The notes beneath the pieces were generated by a model. It did no database searches. It was given only the letters and a program-made list of their open reading frames with translations, and was not told where the DNA came from. From Polyangium mundeleinium (GTDB lineage Bacteria > Myxococcota_A > Polyangia > Polyangiales > Polyangiaceae): 64,000 bases of DNA. The DNA lies in the NCBI RefSeq assembly GCF_028369105.1, contig NZ_JAQNDO010000001.1, forward strand, positions 806,001 to 870,000, given 5' to 3'. The position numbers and the translations under genes were made by a program. This document shows positions 16,011-23,953 of the stretch, piece by piece. Numbering within the stretch: the first letter of the stretch is position 1; each line of letters starts with the position of its first letter.

Positions 16011-17984
16011 ATGTCGCTCCGCTCCCGCCTCGCATGGACTGCACCCCTCGTGGCCGCGCTCGCCGGCGCGTGCACGAGCGCCCTGCACGCCGCTGCGCCG
16101 AAGCCCCCACGAAGCTCTGCTGCGGACGAGGCGCAAACGCCCGGGGCTGCGCTCATATCTCCCGCTTGGAACGACGCACTTCGGCCGACAAACGCGTGCG
16201 CGCGGCGCCACGCCCATTCCATTCCCCGCCCCGAATTACCGGCGCGTCAAAGCAGCACCATTGCCCTGGCCCGGCAGGCCGATCGGACGATCGCCTACGT
16301 CGCGGACGCCGATCGCCACGCCCTTCATACGGTCGATATCGACGGCCGGTCCCTCCTCGCGACCACGCCTCTCGCGGGCGCGCCCTCGCAGCTCGTCGTG
16401 CTCGCGGACGGCCGGGTGGCCGTCTCGCTCCGCGATTTTAATCGTGTTGCCCTCCTCGAACCCGCCCCCGCGCCCGAGGAGAAACTCGCGCCCCTCTGCG
16501 AAGCACGGACGCCGAGCGAGCCTACAGGCCTCTTCGTGACCCCGAACGAGGCGATGATTTTCGTGGCGAGCGGCTGGGGCCGCGCGCTCACCGTATTCGC
16601 GGTCGACACCCTCGACGTCCGTTACGCCGTGCCTTTGCCGCGCGAGCCCCGCGCCGTTTACGTCGAGCCCTCGGGCCGCCGCGCTTTCGTCTCCCACGCC
16701 ATGGGCGACCAGATCTCGATCGTGGACCTCGAGGATCCGCTCCACGCCCTGAGGTCTGTCGATCTCCGTCGCCACAATGGGGAAACCTCCTCCCGCCGCA
16801 CCGGCCAGGGATTCGTCCTGACGGCGCTCGTCGGGACGAACCCCGAGCGCGTCACGCGATTGCTCGCTCCGATGGTGAGCGTCGACCAGGACGCGGGCAG
16901 CATCTCCACCGAGACCTATGGCTCGCGATTCCTGGCCGCCGCGCCCCTCGTCGCCGTCGTCGATACCACGAGCGAATCCCTGCTGGGTCGCAACCTTTCG
17001 GTCCTCGGGGGCCTCGACGACGTCGGCGGCCCTGAAAAAGCCTGCACGTTGCCGCGCGCCGCCGCGCTCGTCGGTGATCGCCTCCTCCTCGGTTGCCTCG
17101 GTGTCGACGCTGTCCTCGAGCTCGACGCCCGCGCGCGCGACCCCATGCATTTCGAGCGTCGCCGATTCCGCGTTGCCGCCGGGCCCACGGGCGTCGCGGC
17201 CGAGCCTGGGCGCGAGCGCGCCGTCGTCTGGTCCCAGTTCGCCGCCGCCGTGAGCGTGCTCGACCTGCACGAAGGCGTCTCCACCATGCCGGCGGCCGAA
17301 ATCTTCGTTTCGAAGGAGCTTCCTCCCGGCCTCAATGCCGTGGAAGCGCGCGGCCGGATCCTGTTTCACGCGACGAACGATCCGCGCATCTCGGGCGACG
17401 GCCGTGCCTGTGCGAGTTGCCATATCGACGGGCGTGAGGACGGCATCACCTGGCAAACCCCCGAGGGGCGGCACCAGACGATCATGCTCGCGGGACGCAT
17501 GAACGAGGGCGCGCCGTTCGGGTGGCGAGGCGAGACGACCACGCTCCGGCACCACGTCGGCCGCACGATGAAGCGCCTCGCGGGGCGCGGCGTCTTCAGC
17601 GGTGCGGATTCTGCCGACCTCGACGCGCTCATCGCTTATTTGAAGGTCATGCCCGCGCCCGTGCGCGCCGAGCCCGACGAGGCCCGGCGCGCGCTCGTCG
17701 CACGCGGGCGCGCGCTCTTCGACGACCCGCAGCAGGGCTGCGCCACCTGCCACCCGGGCGGCGGCACGGACCGTTCTGCATACGACGTCGCGCGCTCGCC
17801 TTTCCGCATCCCGTTCGATACACCCTCCCTCCGGTTCGTCGGAGGAACGGCGCCTTATTTCCACGACGGTCGTTATGCGACGCTCGGCGACCTTCTGCGC
17901 GGCGTGGATGGCACCATGGGACATACCGGCGCGCTTTCGCATGACGAGCTCCGCGCGCTCGAAGCTTACCTGGAGGATCTGTGA
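16011..17984 (+). CDS. Di-heme cytochrome c lipoprotein with N-terminal beta-propeller, 657 aa
   Basis: Signal peptide with lipobox LAGA-C21. Residues about 75-430 form repeated propeller-like strands (IAYVADADRHALHTVDIDGR, MIFVASGWGRALTVFAVDT) like YVTN/surface-antigen propellers. The C-terminal third is a di-heme cytochrome c/MauG-like module: C467-AS-C470-H471 and C577-AT-C580-H581, with GTAPYFHDGRYATL between heme 2 and the end supplying conserved aromatic and histidine residues of bacterial cytochrome c peroxidase-like folds. Likely a periplasmic or surface redox protein oxidising a protein or small molecule. Its stop overlaps the next ATG (TGATG), implying a functional partnership with the secreted protein downstream. 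Confidence 0.82.
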   Translation: MSLRSRLAWTAPLVAALAGACTSALHAAAPKPPRSSAADEAQTPGAALISPAWNDALRPTNACARRHAHSIPRPELPARQSSTIALARQADRTIAYVADADRHALHTVDIDGRSLLATTPLAGAPSQLVVLADGRVAVSLRDFNRVALLEPAPAPEEKLAPLCEARTPSEPTGLFVTPNEAMIFVASGWGRALTVFAVDTLDVRYAVPLPREPRAVYVEPSGRRAFVSHAMGDQISIVDLEDPLHALRSVDLRRHNGETSSRRTGQGFVLTALVGTNPERVTRLLAPMVSVDQDAGSISTETYGSRFLAAAPLVAVVDTTSESLLGRNLSVLGGLDDVGGPEKACTLPRAAALVGDRLLLGCLGVDAVLELDARARDPMHFERRRFRVAAGPTGVAAEPGRERAVVWSQFAAAVSVLDLHEGVSTMPAAEIFVSKELPPGLNAVEARGRILFHATNDPRISGDGRACASCHIDGREDGITWQTPEGRHQTIMLAGRMNEGAPFGWRGETTTLRHHVGRTMKRLAGRGVFSGADSADLDALIAYLKVMPAPVRAEPDEARRALVARGRALFDDPQQGCATCHPGGGTDRSAYDVARSPFRIPFDTPSLRFVGGTAPYFHDGRYATLGDLLRGVDGTMGHTGALSHDELRALEAYLEDL

Positions 17985-18871
17985 TGAAACGTTGCCTCGT
18001 TGCTTCGGCGCTCCTCCTCGGATTCTCGTTCGGCGTGGGCGCGAGCTCGGCGCGCGCGGACGAGCCCTATCGATTCCACGATCTGCGTCTCTCGGAGATC
18101 CCGAGCGTCGAGGCCGAGCCCGACGTCGCTTGGCTCACTGAACGTTTCAACGCCAACTTCGGACTCGGACCCAGGCCGCTCCCCGACAGCGAGCGCTCGC
18201 GCCCCGCAGCCGACTGGAGTGGTTTGCCCCGGCCTCGCCTGACCAACGACCATGGCCATGCCGCCGTCGTGCGGATCCGGAACCTCTATCACCCCGACAG
18301 CCACCAATCGAACCAGTGGCTCCGCTATCTCCAGTCGGACGACGCCTCCCCGATCGCCATGGCGTGTGGCCCCGACACCGGCGAGCCGCGGGGCGTCGAT
18401 ACGTATCTGCTCGAAGCGTCGCGCCCGGAGGGGCCGCGCTACACGGTCGTCGAGACCTGGCTTGATGGAAAGAGCTGCAAGGGCCTCGTGCTCCGGCGGT
18501 ATCAGACAGCCGTAAAACCCCTCGCGGGCGGGCTCGCGTATGCCTACCGCACCCATTGCGCGACCTGCTCGCCGGCGCAGAGCGAGACCCTCCACGTCGT
18601 CATCCCCACGGCCATGAGCTCCCGCGCGACCGGTGGATTTCGATACTGGACGTATCTCATGGAGCATCTCGAACTGCCCCTCGGCCTCGGCACCTCCGGC
18701 AGCTTGCGAGCGCGTATCGAGGAAGCGAGCATCCGCTCGTGGAACCGGGTTGTCCCGCGACCGCTTCCGATCGCCGACGTCGAGCTCCGCATCGAGACGA
18801 GCTTCGCCGCGGGCGAGGACGAGCCCACGATCGTCCTGGCTACACGCGCCGTGAACATCCTGCCTTTGTAG
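17984..18871 (+). CDS. Exported protein, partner of the di-heme lipoprotein
   Basis: 295 residues with a cleavable signal peptide (about residues 1-26, ending SSARADE). The mature chain is beta-rich and contains four cysteines, including SCKG and CATCS; the latter is CxxC without the heme histidine. I do not recognise a domain. The ATG at 17984 shares its first base with the stop of the upstream gene; an in-frame GTG one codon earlier is the alternative. Tight coupling to a di-heme cytochrome suggests it is the cytochrome's periplasmic substrate, chaperone or binding partner. That is inferred from context only. Confidence 0.65.
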   Translation: MKRCLVASALLLGFSFGVGASSARADEPYRFHDLRLSEIPSVEAEPDVAWLTERFNANFGLGPRPLPDSERSRPAADWSGLPRPRLTNDHGHAAVVRIRNLYHPDSHQSNQWLRYLQSDDASPIAMACGPDTGEPRGVDTYLLEASRPEGPRYTVVETWLDGKSCKGLVLRRYQTAVKPLAGGLAYAYRTHCATCSPAQSETLHVVIPTAMSSRATGGFRYWTYLMEHLELPLGLGTSGSLRARIEEASIRSWNRVVPRPLPIADVELRIETSFAAGEDEPTIVLATRAVNILPL

Positions 18872-18909
18872 GCTTCAATCGACGTGTGGGCCGTGATAGG
18901 GTCCGCGTC

Positions 18910-19413
18910 ATGTCAAACGTCGTTCACTTCGAGACCAACCACGGATCCTTCGAGATCACCCTCGACCCCCAGGCGGCGCCGCAGACCGTCGCCAATTTCC
19001 TTCGTTATGTCGGCGAAGGCCACTACGACGGGACCATCTTCCACCGCGTCATTCCGGGCTTCATGGCGCAGGGCGGGGGATACGACGCGACGTACGAAAA
19101 GAAGCCCACGCTCGCGCCCGTCACGAACGAGGCCGACAACGGCCGGAAAAACACGCGCGGCACCGTCGCCATGGCGCGCACGAGCGAGCCGCACTCGGCG
19201 ACGGCGCAGTTTTTCGTCAACGTCGCCGACAACGCGTTCCTTGACCACACGGCGAAGACCGGCTCCGGGTGGGGATATACCGTCTTCGGCGCGGTGACCG
19301 CCGGCATGGACGTCGTCGACCGCATCGTCGCGCAAAAGACGGGCGCGCAAGGCCCGTTCTCGAAAGACGCGCCGCTCGAACCCGTCGTCATCAACTCTGC
19401 CCGCACCCGCTGA
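18910..19413 (+). CDS. ppiB: Cyclophilin-type peptidyl-prolyl isomerase
   Basis: 167 residues, single cyclophilin domain covering the whole chain. Signature residues are present: YDGTIFHRVIPGFMAQGG (catalytic Arg in FHRV, then Phe and Gln), MARTSEPHSATAQFFVNV with the substrate-contacting QFF, and the closing strand. The length and lack of a signal peptide match the cytosolic PpiB group, which speeds cis-trans isomerisation of Xaa-Pro bonds during folding. The start is the ATG giving MSNVVHFETNHG, the canonical first strand; the longer open frame upstream overlaps the preceding gene and is not coding. Confidence 0.93.
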   Translation: MSNVVHFETNHGSFEITLDPQAAPQTVANFLRYVGEGHYDGTIFHRVIPGFMAQGGGYDATYEKKPTLAPVTNEADNGRKNTRGTVAMARTSEPHSATAQFFVNVADNAFLDHTAKTGSGWGYTVFGAVTAGMDVVDRIVAQKTGAQGPFSKDAPLEPVVINSARTR

Positions 19414-19488
19414 GCCCCGTCCTCCCGCGCGGCGCTCCTGTAGTATATCTGCCCACACGCCTCTGACAATCCCAGCGTAAACCGAATC

Positions 19489-19577
19489 ATCTCGATGTGT
19501 TACGAGATTGTCTGAACGTGTTCAGATTTTCTCTTGACCGGAACCGTGCCTGCACCCATCATCTGAACATGTTCAAA
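19489..19577 (+). promoter_or_regulatory. Promoter bracketed by two TGAACnnGTTCA operators (TetR-type)
   Basis: Operator 1 is TCTGAACGTGTTCAGA at 19511-19526, with perfect 7-bp arms. Operator 2 is TCTGAACATGTTCAAA at 19562-19577, whose core TGAACATGTTCA is a perfect palindrome. Their centres are 51 bp apart, about five turns. Between them lies a -35 like TTGACC (19534-19539) and, after 17 bp, a weak -10 CATCAT (19557-19562). Operator 2 therefore covers the start of transcription. An extra ATCTCG/CGAGAT hairpin sits at 19489-19508. The natural repressor is the TetR protein encoded by the third gene of this operon, giving autoregulation. Confidence 0.7.
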
Positions 19578-19627
19578 CGTGGTCTCGCCGGCGGACTCCG
19601 GTGCGTCATCACGTAGGGAGGAACACC

Positions 19628-20053
19628 ATGGAAAACACGATGATGGATGCGGCGTCGTATCTGGTCCCGGTGTATGCGACGTATGCGGTGACCAGCGTGG
19701 GGCTGACGGTGGGGCTGGCGCGGACCTTGTTTCGAAGCGGCGCGGTGTTTCTCGCGGACGTCTTCAAGGACAACCCCGGAATGGCCGAGGCCGTGAATCG
19801 GCTGCTCGTCGTCGGGTTTTACCTGCTCAATTTCGGGTATGCGTGCCTCATCATGAAGGCGGAGCGCGCGACGGACATCATCTCGGCCATCGAGATCCTC
19901 GCCGCCAAGCTCGGTCTCCTGCTCCTGTCGCTCGGCGTGATCCATTTCGGCAACGTGTACCTGTTCCACCGCATGCGCCGCCGCGCGCAGATGGCCGTGC
20001 TGCCGCCTCCGGTCGTCCCCCAGCTCAAGATGGTGCGCGCGGGCGCCGAGTAA
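19628..20053 (+). CDS. Small membrane protein, three predicted spans
   Basis: 141 residues; ATG preceded by AGGGAGG at 19616-19622. Hydrophobic segments near residues 9-30, 57-77 and 92-114 suggest three membrane spans, with a short basic cytosolic tail (HRMRRRAQ). I do not recognise the family. It is the first gene of a three-gene operon with a DCC oxidoreductase and a TetR regulator, under the operator-flanked promoter. The spacing to the next start is 36 nt. A role in membrane lipid or redox stress is suggested by the company it keeps, not by its own sequence. Confidence 0.7.
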   Translation: MENTMMDAASYLVPVYATYAVTSVGLTVGLARTLFRSGAVFLADVFKDNPGMAEAVNRLLVVGFYLLNFGYACLIMKAERATDIISAIEILAAKLGLLLLSLGVIHFGNVYLFHRMRRRAQMAVLPPPVVPQLKMVRAGAE

Positions 20054-20089
20054 ATGCCTACCAAGAGAGGACGAGGGGGAGGTGTTCCC

Positions 20090-20497
20090 ATGAAGCGGCT
20101 CACGGTCCTTTACGACGAATCCTGCGCGCTCTGCGTGCGTTGCCGCGATTGGCTCCTCACGCAGGAAGCATATGTGGAGCTCGAGCTCCTCGCCTGCGCC
20201 AGCGACGAGGCGAAACAGCGATATGCCGGGGTTCCGTGGCTCGGCGAGGAGCTCGTCGTGGTGAGCGACGAGGGCGACGTATGGGCGGGAGCGGCCGCGT
20301 TCCTGCTGTGTCTGTGGGCGCTCGTGGAATGGCGGCCCTGGTCGTACCGCCTTTCCGGCCCGACGTTCGCCCCGCTCGCGGAGCGGTTCTTCCACGCGTT
20401 GTCCAGCAAGCGACGCACGATCGCCGCGTGGATCACGCCGGACGATTGCCCCGGCGGGAGCTGCCGGGTACGGTACGCGGGAGGGCATTACCGATGA
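20090..20497 (+). CDS. DCC-family thiol-disulfide oxidoreductase-like protein (DUF393)
   Basis: 135 residues. The N-terminus MKRLTVLYDESCALCVRCRDWL carries the DUF393 hallmark Y-D-x-x-C-x-x-C, a thioredoxin-like CxxC in the first loop after strand 1. A second Cys pair near the end (DDCPGGSCRV) is unusual and could be redox active or bind metal. The ATG at 20090 has GGGGGAGG upstream at good spacing; the in-frame ATG at 20054 lacks this. The ATG of the TetR gene overlaps its stop (ATGA). Family members are predicted redox proteins without a proven substrate. Confidence 0.82.
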   Translation: MKRLTVLYDESCALCVRCRDWLLTQEAYVELELLACASDEAKQRYAGVPWLGEELVVVSDEGDVWAGAAAFLLCLWALVEWRPWSYRLSGPTFAPLAERFFHALSSKRRTIAAWITPDDCPGGSCRVRYAGGHYR

Positions 20498-21177
20498 CCA
20501 CCCGCAAGCGCCGTCCGAGTGGCGAGGCGAACCGCGAGCACATTCTTTCGATCGCGCTCGGGCTCTTCCGCGAAAAAGGGTTCGACGGGACCACGATGCG
20601 CGACATCGCCGCCGCCGCCGGCCTCTCGCTCGGCGCTGCGTATTACTGGTTTCCCTCGAAGGAGGCCCTCGTCCTCGCGTATTACGCGCGCCAGCAGGAC
20701 GCGCACGCGGAGGCGGCGCGGGGCGCCCTCGAAAGCATACCCGATCTGCGAGCGAGGCTCGGCGCCGTGATGCACGCGAAGATCGACATGCTGAAGGACG
20801 ACCGCAAGCTCCTTCGGGCCATTCTGCGGAGCACGCTCGGCGCGGACGAGCCGACCTCGGTCTTCAGCGAGGAGACGTCCGATGTGCGTCGAAAGGCCAT
20901 CGCCGCGTTTCACGTCGCGATCGGAGAGGACGAATCGATCCCCGAGGACGCGCGGCCGCTCTTCGCGCAGGCGCTCTGGACGCTGCACCTCGGCTTGCTC
21001 CTTTACTTCGTGAACGATACCTCCGAGGACCAGGGGAAGACCCGCGCGCTCGTGGACGGCTCGCTCGACCTCGTCTGCAAGCTCGCGCCGCTGATCGCGT
21101 CCCCGATGCTCGGGCCGATGCGCGCCGAGATCACGGCGCTGCTGGAGAATGCGGGGCTCTTCGCGGCAAAGAAATGA
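20494..21177 (+). CDS. TetR/AcrR-family regulator, autoregulatory candidate
   Basis: 227 residues. Residues about 15-60 form the TetR DNA-binding domain: ILSIALGLFREKGFDGTTMRDIAAAAGLSLGAAYYWFPSKEAL, with the expected helix-turn-helix in the second half. The C-terminal ligand and dimer domain is helical and includes a hydrophobic stretch (WTLHLGLLLYFV) that may line a ligand pocket. It is the last gene of the operon and overlaps the DCC gene by 4 nt. The paired palindromic operators at the operon promoter are the obvious binding sites. The ligand is unknown; lipid-like molecules fit the membrane-protein context. Confidence 0.88.
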   Translation: MTTRKRRPSGEANREHILSIALGLFREKGFDGTTMRDIAAAAGLSLGAAYYWFPSKEALVLAYYARQQDAHAEAARGALESIPDLRARLGAVMHAKIDMLKDDRKLLRAILRSTLGADEPTSVFSEETSDVRRKAIAAFHVAIGEDESIPEDARPLFAQALWTLHLGLLLYFVNDTSEDQGKTRALVDGSLDLVCKLAPLIASPMLGPMRAEITALLENAGLFAAKK

Positions 21178-21216
21178 CGGATTGACGCGCGCCGGGCACC
21201 TTGCAACGGTCTCGGC

Positions 21217-21669
21217 ATGGTGCAACGAAGATCGTATCGACGAAGATGGGCCGCGGCGACGGTGATCGCTGCGCTATTTCTTGGGTTTGGTTTCACGCAG
21301 GCGCGTCGGGCGTCCGGGGAGACGCCGCCCGATGATGGCGCGCCTTCCGGCATGGTCGCGTTCGTCGCGGGGGGCGCGTGTCCGCCGGGATGGGTGACCG
21401 TGTACGACGTTGCGGGGCGCGTCGTCGTCGGTGCGATCGATCCGGAGAACGTGGGCCTGGAGGTCGGCACGCCGCTCACCGATCGCGAAGAGCGGATGCA
21501 CGAGCACGCCTATGCGGGCGAGGTCACGCTCGTCGCGAAAAACATCGCCGCGGCGAATGGCGGGAACCACAACGGCGCCGCCGCGGGGACGTATCCCCTC
21601 GCGGGCAGCACCGTGAAGGCCGCCTCGGGGCTGCCCTTTCTGCAGATCGCGGGGTGCGTGAAGCCATGA
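21217..21669 (+). CDS. Exported protein with a tail-collar-like unit
   Basis: 150 residues. A basic N-terminus is followed by a hydrophobic export signal (about residues 11-30). The mature part carries one copy of a module starting GMVAFVAGGACPPGWVTVYD and continuing with GRVVVGA, an ERMHEHAY segment, and a C-terminal FLQIAGCV. This pattern (Cys-Pro-x-Gly-Trp, Gly-Arg, paired His) recalls phage tail collar/short-fibre domains, which trimerise and bind surfaces. The two cysteines flanking the unit probably pair. Its stop overlaps the ATG of the next gene, which has two more copies. Confidence 0.65.
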   Translation: MVQRRSYRRRWAAATVIAALFLGFGFTQARRASGETPPDDGAPSGMVAFVAGGACPPGWVTVYDVAGRVVVGAIDPENVGLEVGTPLTDREERMHEHAYAGEVTLVAKNIAAANGGNHNGAAAGTYPLAGSTVKAASGLPFLQIAGCVKP

Positions 21670-22487
21670 AAACACACGTCACGCTCGTCAGTATGCTTTT
21701 CGTCTCCCTCGCGGGTTGCCTCGATGGATATGGCACTGGCTCCGGGGCTCCCATCGCCACGGGCCCGGACCCGCAATCGCTCCGCGGTGACGCTCTTCCC
21801 GCCGGCGCCGTCTCGTTTTTCAAAAAGCTCGCCTGCCCCGAGGGATGGAAGCCCTACGAGCCCGCCGTGGGGCGCACGATCGTCGCCGCGAGTGAAACCT
21901 TGCCGAGCGGCGAGGCCGTCGGCGAGCCACTTTCGAGCCAGGAAGAACGCGTGCATTCCCACGCGCTCGGGGCGAGCGTCGAAATCCCCGCGGTCTCGTA
22001 CGTGGGCGCGCCCGGCGGTGGGAATTCCGGTGTGGGGCAGGCCGGGGCCGTCTCGTTCGCCACGACGTCGGACCCGGCGTCCGCCGAGGTCCCCTACGTC
22101 CAGCTCCTCGCTTGCAGGAAACACGAGGAGCCCGTCCTGCGGTCGACGCCCCTGCCTTCGCGGATGCTCATGTTTTACGATCTGGAGAAATGCCCCGAGG
22201 GCTGGAAGCCTGCCGAAGGCACGGCGGGCAGGCTCCTCGTGGGATTGCCGCAGGACGCGCCCGCAGACCAGCCTTTTGGCGGCGACCCGTTCACGAGCCC
22301 GGAGCTCCGCTCCCACGGTCACGCGTTTTCCTCCGCGGTCGAAACCCCCTCGCACGGCATCGGGCTCGCGGGCGGGTGCTGCGGGGACGGATATGCCAAA
22401 AAGGGCGCGTACGAGTTTGCGTCGATGACGGAGCCGTCCGAAGTGGACGTTCCGATGCTCGTGCTTCTCCAGTGCGAGAAAGAGTGA
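21666..22487 (+). CDS. Lipoprotein with two tail-collar-like units
   Basis: 273 residues with a lipoprotein signal (FVSLAG-C18) and a short Gly/Ser linker. Two copies of the module follow. Copy 1 has GAVSFFKKLACPEGWKPYEP, GRTIVAA, EERVHSHAL and PYVQLLAC; copy 2 has MLMFYDLEKCPEGWKPAEG, GRLLVGLP, ELRSHGHAF and PMLVLLQC. The repeats align to the single unit in the preceding gene. The ATG overlaps the upstream stop (ATGA), so both proteins are made together and could co-assemble on the cell surface. The tail-collar comparison rests on motif pattern; an adhesive or structural role is inference. Confidence 0.68.
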   Translation: MKTHVTLVSMLFVSLAGCLDGYGTGSGAPIATGPDPQSLRGDALPAGAVSFFKKLACPEGWKPYEPAVGRTIVAASETLPSGEAVGEPLSSQEERVHSHALGASVEIPAVSYVGAPGGGNSGVGQAGAVSFATTSDPASAEVPYVQLLACRKHEEPVLRSTPLPSRMLMFYDLEKCPEGWKPAEGTAGRLLVGLPQDAPADQPFGGDPFTSPELRSHGHAFSSAVETPSHGIGLAGGCCGDGYAKKGAYEFASMTEPSEVDVPMLVLLQCEKE

Positions 22488-22565
22488 CGACACGCAAATC
22501 AGGGAAACACCCGATAGCCAGGACCGCGCGCCTCGTGCGATGAGTCGATCCCGGGGGAGGGATTC

Positions 22566-22739
22566 GTGCGCGCAAATCTTGGTTTGACGGTTGGTTCCTC
22601 GAAGCCTGTGGAGCGATCGACGCCACGAGGCGCGTCGCTCGCCTTCTGGGGTCTCGGCGTCGATGTGGTCATCGGCGCCGTGGTGATCGCCGGCATCGCG
22701 TTCACCACCCTGAAATTGCAGCTCCTCCGGCACGGCTGA
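22566..22739 (+). CDS. 57-aa single-span membrane protein, GTG start
   Basis: A GTG at 22566 follows a strong GGGGGAGGG tract at 22553-22561. The 57-codon frame has a polar N-terminus (residues 1-22) and then one hydrophobic span (FWGLGVDVVIGAVVIAGIAF, about residues 27-46) and a short basic end (KLQLLRHG). Such composition is typical of real small membrane proteins. It lies 78 nt after the collar-like lipoprotein gene and converges on the HD-kinase gene with a 13-nt gap. Function unknown. Confidence 0.5.
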   Translation: MRANLGLTVGSSKPVERSTPRGASLAFWGLGVDVVIGAVVIAGIAFTTLKLQLLRHG

Positions 22740-22752
22740 AGCCGAAGCGGGC

Positions 22753-23874
22753 TCAGCGGAGCACGACGTCGAGCGCGTGTGCTTCGAGCAGGCTCGGGAC
22801 CTCCCATCGCTCGCTCATGCGGCGAATGACGGCCTCGGGCACGCGCGCGGCGCGGGCGCGGTTGCCCGCGAGGAGCGCGCCCCGCGGCGCCTCGACGTAA
22901 ACGATCCGCACCCGCGCGCCGTAATCGGCCGCGAGCGAGAGCAAGGGGCCGCGCCGCTGCCGGTTGAGGTTCGTCGCATTGTAAACGAACCGCTCGCCGC
23001 GCCGCAGGTGGTCGCGCACGCGCTCCTTGCCCGCTTGCACGACGGCGCCCTGGTTCTCGTCGGGATCGATCTCGAGCTCGCTGCGCAGCTCGTCGAGCGA
23101 CACCACCGGCAGATCCGGGAATCGCTCGCGGACGCAGGTGTCCTTCCCCGCGCCCGGCAGGCCGCACATCATGATCATCTCGCTGCGCGTGTCGTCGTGG
23201 ACCAGCACGTCGGGCGAGCGCCCCTCGGAGCGGAAGTAGACGACGCGCGTATGATCGGACGGGAAGGCCCGCGGTTTGTCGAAACAACCCTCCTCGGCGC
23301 AGAACGCGCGGAAGAGCTCGATGTTGTCGACGATCCGCTGCATGTCCTGGCAGACGCGGCCACGGATGTCCGCCTCGGCGACGAGCGCGAGCAGATCGGC
23401 GCGGCACACGAGCGAGATCTCCGCGGCGAGCTTCTGCGCGTCGTCCCGCTCGATCAGGTAAAAGGGGATCTGGTGGTGGCGAATGAGCCCGCAGACCATC
23501 TCACGCAGCGAAAACGGCGCGCCGAGCTCCCACAACAGCCGCCGCGCCAGCATCTCGCCGGCGCGGGAATGTCCTTTCGCCGTGATGCGTCCGTCCGGCT
23601 CTTCTTTCGTGGTGAACGGCTTCGCCACGTCGTGCAGCAGGCATGCGAGCCAGACGGCCGCTTGATCGTCCGCGGAGAGCGCGCGCCACGCAGGCATCGC
23701 CACGAGCGTCTCCAGCACCATGCGCGTGTGAATCCAGACGTTGCCTTCGGCGTGGTGAATAGGGTCCTGCGGGCAGGGCTCGAGCGCACGGACCCATTCG
23801 AAGGTCTGCAGCTCGTCCCAGGGCACACGGAAAGCGGGCGGCCGGGGCGGCTCGGTGAGGAGGGAGAGCGTCAT
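22753..23874 (-). CDS. HD phosphohydrolase-polynucleotide kinase (HD-Pnk type RNA end-healing enzyme)
   Basis: 373 residues with two modules. Residues 35-200 are an HD phosphohydrolase: H40-H41, the H81-D82 pair in LLHDVAKP, H102 and H133-H134 supply the metal ligands. Residues 232-373 are a P-loop kinase: GLPGAGKDT at 238-246, then SLDELR (259-264), placed like the substrate Asp and Arg of T4-type polynucleotide kinases, and VYNATNLNRQRR (297-308) with lid-like arginines. This order matches the HD-Pnk family, which removes 2',3'-cyclic or 3'-phosphates and phosphorylates 5'-OH ends. The ATG at 23874 gives a compact protein; in-frame sequence to 24183 overlaps the divergent ligase and is rejected. 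Biochemistry is known for relatives; here it is inferred. Confidence 0.85.
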   Translation of the reverse strand: MTLSLLTEPPRPPAFRVPWDELQTFEWVRALEPCPQDPIHHAEGNVWIHTRMVLETLVAMPAWRALSADDQAAVWLACLLHDVAKPFTTKEEPDGRITAKGHSRAGEMLARRLLWELGAPFSLREMVCGLIRHHQIPFYLIERDDAQKLAAEISLVCRADLLALVAEADIRGRVCQDMQRIVDNIELFRAFCAEEGCFDKPRAFPSDHTRVVYFRSEGRSPDVLVHDDTRSEMIMMCGLPGAGKDTCVRERFPDLPVVSLDELRSELEIDPDENQGAVVQAGKERVRDHLRRGERFVYNATNLNRQRRGPLLSLAADYGARVRIVYVEAPRGALLAGNRARAARVPEAVIRRMSERWEVPSLLEAHALDVVLR

Positions 23875-23953
23875 GGCGGGACTCGTGAACTGAAAAAAGG
23901 AGGGGCGCCACCATAGCACGGGCGAGGGCGGCTGTGCTAGCCTGCGCTGCGCC
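23875..23953. promoter_or_regulatory. 79-bp divergent promoter region of the RNA-repair genes
   Basis: All control signals for both the HD-kinase and the ligase must lie in these 79 bp. On the plus strand TGTGCTAGCC (23932-23941) lies shortly before the ligase GTG and resembles a -10 region, which would leave a very short leader. A purine tract AAAAAAGGAGGGG occurs near 23894-23906. No regulator gene of the RtcR type is nearby. Confidence 0.4.

Noticed and set aside
21217-22487. Tail-collar-like genes as a prophage remnant
   Set aside because: Both proteins have bacterial export signals and no other phage gene is adjacent.
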